From Oscillospiraceae bacterium (GTDB lineage Bacteria > Bacillota_A > Clostridia > Oscillospirales > Ruminococcaceae): a DNA stretch of 19,106 nucleotides. Below, one piece after another: positions 13,415 through 19,106 of this stretch; position 1 is the stretch's first letter, and each line of letters opens with the position of its first letter. The DNA is taken from NCBI GenBank assembly GCA_017829075.1, contig JAGAJA010000096.1:1-19106 (forward strand). The letters are read 5' to 3'. The notes beneath the pieces were generated by a model. That model saw only the letters and a program-made list of their open reading frames with translations. It ran no database searches and was not told where the DNA came from. The position numbers and the translations under genes are program-made.

Positions 13415-14302
13415 TTATGAGAAGAACAAATCAAGGTACGCCGCAAAGAAACGCAGTTCATATTCTTTTTCAGCAATCTCTGTTTGGTTTTCTTTCGGGA
13501 GCGAATTAAGTTCGTCGGACAGTTCGTGGATATGCGTTTCAATTGCTTGTTTCATCATGCTGTCCCACTCGTCGAAAATCGCGTCGGTGCTGCCGCAGAG
13601 TTCGCGGTCATAGATTTGCTTTACTAGCTTGTCCATTAAGTCGTGCAGCTTTGACTTGTTGACGATGTCAGACGTTTCAAGGTACGCTGCGTTCTCCTTG
13701 CTGAAATTGCTCTCATAGCTGCCGCAGACCAGCGGCTTTCCGTCACAAGGGTAAGTGATACGCAGCTTTTGCAGCTCGTTGAAAAAACCTTGAATTTCGG
13801 TGCGGAACACTCTTTCGGTTGCCTTGTTTCGGGGAGTAAGCAGTTTTCGAACGCTGTCACAATCGCGGTATTTCTGCCGGGATTCGTAGTAGTATTTCAC
13901 GATTGAAGCCATGTGCGAACGGGTGATTATTCCGAGAGTATCGCGGAACTCTGCGCTGTTAACCAGAATTGACAGCCCTACTTTTTCGCCGTCACTCAGC
14001 GACGCTATTGTATTCATATCCTTTTGCGGCATGTGCAAATCAGAAAAATCACCGACCACGACAGGCTTGCCGACCTCTTTTTCATCAGAACGGTTCATCA
14101 GATAATCCACCGATACATTGTAATAATCGGCGATCCGCGACAGTATCAGCATATCGGGGAACGATTTGCCCTGTTCGTATGCGCTTAATGTTGGGCGGGA
14201 TATTTCAAGCTCCGTTGATGCCTGCTCAGAGCTTACCTTTTTGGCTTTGCGCAGCTCTTTCATTCGTGCCGCAAAATTGGTTAGTAATGTTTGAGTGTCC
14301 AT
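13415..14302 (-). CDS. XRE-family helix-turn-helix regulator
   Basis: A 295-residue protein read leftward from ATG at 14302-14300, with AAGGGG six bases upstream. Residues about 9-65 are a Cro/CI-type DNA-binding domain (ARMKELRKAKKVSSEQASTE; ISRPTLSAYEQGKSFPD; ILSRIADYYNVSVDYLM). The remaining 230 residues are helical with no family I recognise; this part contains FFNELQKLRITYPCDGKP and DELNSLPKENQTEIAEKE. Its promoter overlaps the divergent promoter that leads to tnpW and the recombinase, so it probably represses or tunes element transposition and its own synthesis, as CI-like proteins do in mobile elements. That role is inferred. The large C-terminal domain could sense a signal or a partner protein. 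Confidence 0.85.
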   Translation of the reverse strand: MDTQTLLTNFAARMKELRKAKKVSSEQASTELEISRPTLSAYEQGKSFPDMLILSRIADYYNVSVDYLMNRSDEKEVGKPVVVGDFSDLHMPQKDMNTIASLSDGEKVGLSILVNSAEFRDTLGIITRSHMASIVKYYYESRQKYRDCDSVRKLLTPRNKATERVFRTEIQGFFNELQKLRITYPCDGKPLVCGSYESNFSKENAAYLETSDIVNKSKLHDLMDKLVKQIYDRELCGSTDAIFDEWDSMMKQAIETHIHELSDELNSLPKENQTEIAEKEYELRFFAAYLDLFFS

Positions 14303-14366
14303 GTTAGACCCCTTTCAGGCAAAATGCACAAATTGTGTGTGAAAAACTAAGCGCAATTTACAAATT

Positions 14367-14396
14367 ATAATAATATTCGTAAATTCTACTTGACAA
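14367..14396 (-). promoter_or_regulatory. promoter of the XRE regulator
   Basis: Read on the minus strand, TTGTCA (14396-14391) and TATTAT (14372-14367) are 18 bases apart, about 65 bases before the start codon. Its -35 box lies on top of the -35 box of the opposite promoter, so the two cannot be used at once. Confidence 0.5.
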
Positions 14397-14419
14397 ATGA
14401 TTTGAGGAGAGTGTATAAT
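14390..14419 (+). promoter_or_regulatory. promoter for tnpW and the serine recombinase
   Basis: A consensus -35 TTGACA (14390-14395) and -10 TATAAT (14414-14419) have an 18-base spacer. An inverted repeat AGTGTA (14410-14415) / TACACT (14426-14431) covers the -10 box and start point, and related ATTCG(T)AAAT-like blocks lie near 14374-14385 and 14434-14443. These are good candidates for XRE binding sites. Confidence 0.75.
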
Positions 14420-14646
14420 AGAAAGTACACTATTATTCGAAATATTGTTAAATCCGCTTTTCTATCGTCGGCTTATTATAGCACATTTGCAGCGAAAAGT
14501 CAAGAGTAGAAAGCAGAGTAATAGTGCAATTCAAGAGAAAGAGGTGTTTCAATGTAGCACACAAAAAGCGTTCAATGCGCTGACTTGATTTTGTAAAAGG
14601 GGGATAACAAGATAAAAGGAGTAATATTTTTTCTTGGAGGCTCACC
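14420..14646 (+). other. long leader upstream of tnpW
   Basis: About 220 transcribed bases without a proper gene. It contains a well-placed GAGGTG followed after five bases by ATG-TAG (14552-14557), i.e. a start codon directly followed by a stop, and an inverted repeat AGCG-N7-CGCT near 14568-14582. Confidence 0.4.
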
Positions 14647-14787
14647 ATGAAAGACAAATTTACAACTGAATACAAGATTGGCAACACGACTTATGTTGTG
14701 ACCACACAATTCAACCCCACAGCCGCCGAAACCGTGCTTGAAGTAGTCCAAAGACTTGTCACGCGCGATTTGGAAATTGTATCTTAA
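14647..14787 (+). CDS. tnpW: TnpW-like small transposon protein
   Basis: A 46-residue protein with GGAGG six bases before ATG 14647. The sequence begins KDKFTTEYKIGNTTYVVTTQ, then FNPTAAETVLEVVQRLVTRD. It fits the TnpW family of Tn4451-like clostridial transposons: a short beta-rich start (Y.IG.TTY.V...F) followed by a helix with T....(V/L)..L. These proteins are typically encoded just upstream of the large serine recombinase, as here (78 bases before it). The biochemical function of TnpW is not well known; an accessory or regulatory role in recombination is commonly assumed. The call rests on size, pattern and position. Confidence 0.7.
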   Translation: MKDKFTTEYKIGNTTYVVTTQFNPTAAETVLEVVQRLVTRDLEIVS

Positions 14788-14835
14788 TCGGCATTGACAG
14801 AATACGGCGGCTGTGCTACAATAATAGTGCATTAG

Positions 14836-16517
<1,682 letters not shown>

Positions 16518-16551
16518 CAAAAATTATTTCAAAACTTCTTTATTCGCCCCG

Positions 16552-16560
16552 CCCTTTAGC
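16552..16560. repeat. right attachment site (attR) of the element
   Basis: CCCTTTAGC (16552-16560) contains the TTTAG core at which the permease frame resumes. The nine bases also occur at 6893-6901 (copy C), while only TTTAG is shared with the junction at 6797-6801 (B). Confidence 0.7.
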
Positions 16561-17437
16561 GTCAGCGCTGATTTTTTTCCTGCCTGATCTGACTGAAAAG
16601 GACTCCGGTTATCCGTTGTATACGTTTATTCTGATCGCCGTGCTGGAGCTTTTGCATATCGTTATCGCCGCATCGGTTAAGAAGCCGGAATTCCGCCGCA
16701 CAGCTTCCCAGATCATTGGAATTATAATTTCGGTCATGGGAGTGTGGGAGCTGCTCACCGCTAAGCTGAATATACTGCCTCAGGCGATGTTTCCGTCACC
16801 GGAAATAGTGCTTCATCAGCTTCTGGACGACTCGGACAGGCTGCTCACTGATGTGCTGTATTCGCTTTCCGTGATACTAAAAGGCTATATCCCGGCATTG
16901 GTTCTTGGCATTGTGCTTGGATTGATCTGCGGCTGGAATAAGACTCTGTGCAGCCCCCTTACATATGTTTCGGCATTTCTCAAGCAGATACCGCCTATCG
17001 TGTATATTCCTTATGCGATCGCTCTGCTGCCTTTGTACAGCATGGTTTCTGCGTTCATTATTTTTGCCGCGTCGTTCTGGCCGATTTTTTCCTGCACCTT
17101 CAGCGGAGTTGCTAATGTTGACAAGCATATTCTGGACTCCGCAAGCGTCCTGAAACTCAGCACGCCGTCAATGCTTGCCAATGTAATATTTCCTGCTTCT
17201 CTGCCGGAAATATTCATCGGCTGCAATCAGGGACTTGCGTATTCGTTTATACTTCTGACCTCGGCGGAGATGATCGGCGGAAACAGCGGAATAGGATATT
17301 ATATCAAGTATTATTCCGATTTCGGCGATTTCAAGCGCATTATCGTCGGTATAATCGTAATAGGAATTGTGATCACTATTTTTACCTTTGCGGTAAACAA
17401 GCTTCAGAATTTCCTGCTGCGGTGGAGAAAGAGATGA
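16556..17437 (+). pseudogene. ABC importer permease (NitT/TauT type), 3' part right of the insertion
   Basis: About 293 residues remain of a permease of about 310. Several membrane helices are visible, and the BPD_transp_1 domain ends with the EAA-like loop (VLKLSTPSMLANVIFPASLP, then EIFIGCNQGLAYSF) that contacts the ATPase. The true start codon and the first 17 codons lie at 6747-6797, separated by the inserted element. The frame stays open leftward through the right boundary to an ATG at 16433 inside the recombinase gene (other frame), so a hybrid protein with a foreign N-terminus could in principle be made, but no ribosome binding site supports it. With the binding lipoprotein also broken, the importer is presumably dead. 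Confidence 0.85.
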
Positions 17438-17449
17438 CGGAGGATAAGC

Positions 17450-18259
17450 ATGAGCAAAATCGAAATAAAGCACCTGACAAAGGAATTTACTGAAAAAAAC
17501 GGCACATTCACTGCGCTCAGCGACATATCGTTTACAGTGAATTCAGGAGAATTTGTGAGTATTATTGGTTTCAGCGGCTGCGGGAAAAGTACGCTTCTAA
17601 GCCTTGTAGAGGGGCTGAATACACCCACTGAGGGCGAGATACTTATAGACGGCAAGCCCGTTGTCGGCACAGGCACTGACAGGGGAGTGGTATTTCAGCA
17701 GTATTCCCTCTTTCCGTGGATGACCGCCAGAAAGAATATTGCTTTCGGCATAAAGCAGATGAGAAAAGGGCTTTCCAAATCCGAACGGCTAAAGATCGCC
17801 GATGATTTTCTTGAAAAGGTAGGTCTTTCTGAGTTCAAGAATAAATATCCTTCACAGCTTTCCGGCGGAATGCAGCAGCGTGTGGCGATCGCCCGCGCGC
17901 TGGCTATGGACACTGAGATACTTCTGATGGACGAGCCGTTTGGCGCAATAGACGCAAAGAACCGCAGTGTTTTGCAGGAGCTTCTTCTAATGCTGTGGGA
18001 GGGGGACGGCAGCAACCGGAAGACCGTGCTTTTTGTGACCCATGATATTGACGAGGCTATACTACTGTCTGACCGCATTGTAATGATGAGGTCGCACCCC
18101 GGCAGCGTTCTGACGGAAATAGAAGTCCCGTTTGAAAGACCCCGCAGACGAGCCGAGCTTATGCAGGATCCTGAGTACAACAGGTTCAGAAATCAGCTTA
18201 CATCGCTGTTTTATTCGGATATCGGCGACAGGATCGGCGGAGATGAAGTAGTTTTGTGA
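17450..18259 (+). CDS. ABC importer ATP-binding protein (NitT/TauT, SsuB-like)
   Basis: A 269-residue ATPase with GGAGG six bases before ATG 17450, 12 bases after the permease stop. Walker A is GFSGCGKST (40-48), the Q-loop VVFQQYSLFPWMTA (80-93), the signature LSGGMQQRV (137-145), Walker B ILLMDEPFGAID (157-168) and the switch His in VTHDIDEA. The FQQYSLFPWMT phrase is characteristic of nitrate/sulfonate/taurine-type importers. The gene itself is intact, but its binding protein (5596-6683) carries two lesions and its permease is split by the element. It may be expressed only by read-through from the recombinase side. The substrate of the original system is not known. Confidence 0.93.
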   Translation: MSKIEIKHLTKEFTEKNGTFTALSDISFTVNSGEFVSIIGFSGCGKSTLLSLVEGLNTPTEGEILIDGKPVVGTGTDRGVVFQQYSLFPWMTARKNIAFGIKQMRKGLSKSERLKIADDFLEKVGLSEFKNKYPSQLSGGMQQRVAIARALAMDTEILLMDEPFGAIDAKNRSVLQELLLMLWEGDGSNRKTVLFVTHDIDEAILLSDRIVMMRSHPGSVLTEIEVPFERPRRRAELMQDPEYNRFRNQLTSLFYSDIGDRIGGDEVVL

Positions 18260-18314
18260 TACCGAGTGACAAGCCGGTGCTGTCATCAACGAGAAATTAT
18301 CTGAGATAAGAACC

Positions 18315-18350
18315 GCCCCCGCAGGTTCAAGCGCCTGCGGGGGCTGTATG
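18315..18350. terminator. bidirectional terminator between convergent genes
   Basis: GCCCCCGCAGG (18315-18325) pairs perfectly with CCTGCGGGGGC (18334-18344), followed by TGTATGTTATTTC. It lies between the stop of the plus-strand ATPase and the stop of the minus-strand kinase and can serve both. Confidence 0.75.
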
Positions 18351-18857
18351 TTATTTCGGGAATGATAAAGCGAGTTTACTCAGGTACTCATCGGTTTCCT
18401 GCCTTGACCGGAACATGATGACTTCCCGTTCGGCGCGGTATTTCTCCAACATCTTATAGATTTCCGGGAGCTTCTTTTCTGGGAATTCCTCGATCCACCG
18501 GCGGAATTCCGGGTCGAATTGTGTTTCGAGCCACGGAAGATCCTCGCGTTTCATTCCTATTCTGGATTGAGCCCCGGCAAGGCACACTTCCAGCGGAAAG
18601 TCCAGCAGAAACACTGTATCGCAGACTTCCAGTCGTTTTTCAAGAGTTCTCTGGTAATTTCCGTCGATTATCCACCTGTCCCGGACAAGGATCTCATCAA
18701 GAGCCGTATCGAAATCCTCACGGGAAACATTATTTCCGTCCGGCTTATGCCATATCATGTCGAGGTAATAAAGTGGAAGTCCGGTGATGTCCCGCAGCCC
18801 TCTTGCGAATGTGCTTTTCCCGGCACCGGGGCAGCCTATCACGATTATTTTCTGCAT
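18351..18857 (-). CDS. P-loop kinase, FlaR/adenylate-kinase-like
   Basis: A 168-residue cytoplasmic protein read leftward from ATG at 18857-18855, with GGAG eight bases upstream. The P-loop GCPGAGKST is at residues 8-16, followed by LPLYYLDMIWHKPD, RDRWIIDGNYQRT and DTVFLLDFPLEVCLAGAQSR. This series is typical of the small kinase-like proteins annotated as topology modulation protein (FlaR) or adenylate-kinase-related. The true substrate of this family is poorly defined; nucleotide phosphorylation is likely. The gene stands alone between the importer operon and a hairpin tract and shows no link with the element. Confidence 0.85.
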   Translation of the reverse strand: MQKIIVIGCPGAGKSTFARGLRDITGLPLYYLDMIWHKPDGNNVSREDFDTALDEILVRDRWIIDGNYQRTLEKRLEVCDTVFLLDFPLEVCLAGAQSRIGMKREDLPWLETQFDPEFRRWIEEFPEKKLPEIYKMLEKYRAEREVIMFRSRQETDEYLSKLALSFPK

Positions 18858-18972
18858 AGTAAGAACTCCGTTATTGTTTTTTGTTCAGGTGGAAGGGGAT
18901 AGATTGTGCAGTAAATTGGAATTTGTCGGGCGGGTGTCCGTTTGCAGCTCTGCGCGAAGCGCAACTGTTTTT

Positions 18973-19098
18973 CGCTTCCTTTTGGCTTCCAAAAGGAAGC
19001 GGGGTGTGGGGCAGCGCCCCACCACTCAGCGCGGCAGCGCATAAACGCGTCAGAAGCGCTAAAGGGGTCACAGGGGGAAAACAAGAGTTTTCCCCCTG
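18973..19098. repeat. cluster of three strong hairpins at the window end
   Basis: CGCTTCCTTTTGG (18973-18985) pairs with CCAAAAGGAAGCG (18989-19001) around CTT. GTGGGGC (19006-19012) pairs with GCCCCAC (19016-19022). CAGGGGGAAAAC (19071-19082) pairs with GTTTTCCCCCTG (19087-19098). All stems are perfect. No gene with a ribosome binding site is visible from 18858 to 19106; open frames on both strands follow from the high GC content. This looks like an interspersed palindromic element or a bank of terminators. Confidence 0.7.
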
Positions 19099-19106
19099 TC
19101 AATGAC

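Overview
The window looks like chromosomal DNA of a motile, low-to-mid GC gut Clostridia (Oscillospiraceae/Ruminococcus or [Eubacterium] siraeum type is my guess). The reasons are strong AGGAGG-type ribosome binding sites, a perfect sigma-D (SigD/FliA) promoter in front of a chemoreceptor gene, an Agr peptide-signalling locus, and a Tn4451-like TnpW plus large serine recombinase pair. No rRNA, tRNA or CRISPR array was seen.

Left flank (1-5370): the 3' end of an IS30-family transposase; about 450 bases of non-coding DNA with several hairpins and terminators; a solitary copy (722-865) of a left-end motif that recurs at 6.8-7.0 kb; a TetR regulator, ABC ATPase and ABC permease operon (916-3198) behind a promoter whose -10 box lies inside a possible TetR operator; and a methyl-accepting chemotaxis protein (3415-5292) with its own sigma-D promoter and terminator.

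Split ABC operon and inserted element (5500-18350): a nitrate/sulfonate/taurine-type ABC importer operon (lipoprotein, permease, ATPase) has been broken open. The lipoprotein gene carries a stop codon and a frameshift. The permease gene is cut after codon 18 (6800) and resumes in frame at 16556. Joining the ends across a shared TTTAG restores an uninterrupted reading frame, which places an integrative element of about 9.76 kb between them. From left to right the element carries left-end repeats with a terminator, a remnant of a possible mobilisation gene, a complete Agr-type quorum-sensing locus (LytTR response regulator, GHKL kinase, direct-repeat LytTR boxes with promoter, AgrB peptidase, AgrD propeptide), a broken gene, a secreted cysteine-hydrolase-like protein, a lipoprotein, a 1.3-kb repeat-rich non-coding tract, a divergently transcribed XRE regulator, TnpW, and a large serine recombinase at the right end.

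How it fits together: the recombinase would move the element, and the XRE protein probably controls the overlapping divergent promoters between itself and tnpW-recombinase. The Agr locus would sense its own cyclic peptide and, through the LytTR boxes, drive agrBD and the downstream secreted hydrolase and lipoprotein. The window therefore appears to hold a mobile quorum-sensing cassette with its own secreted effectors.

Right flank (18351-19106): a P-loop kinase of the FlaR/adenylate-kinase-like type on the minus strand, then a string of strong hairpins running to the end of the window.
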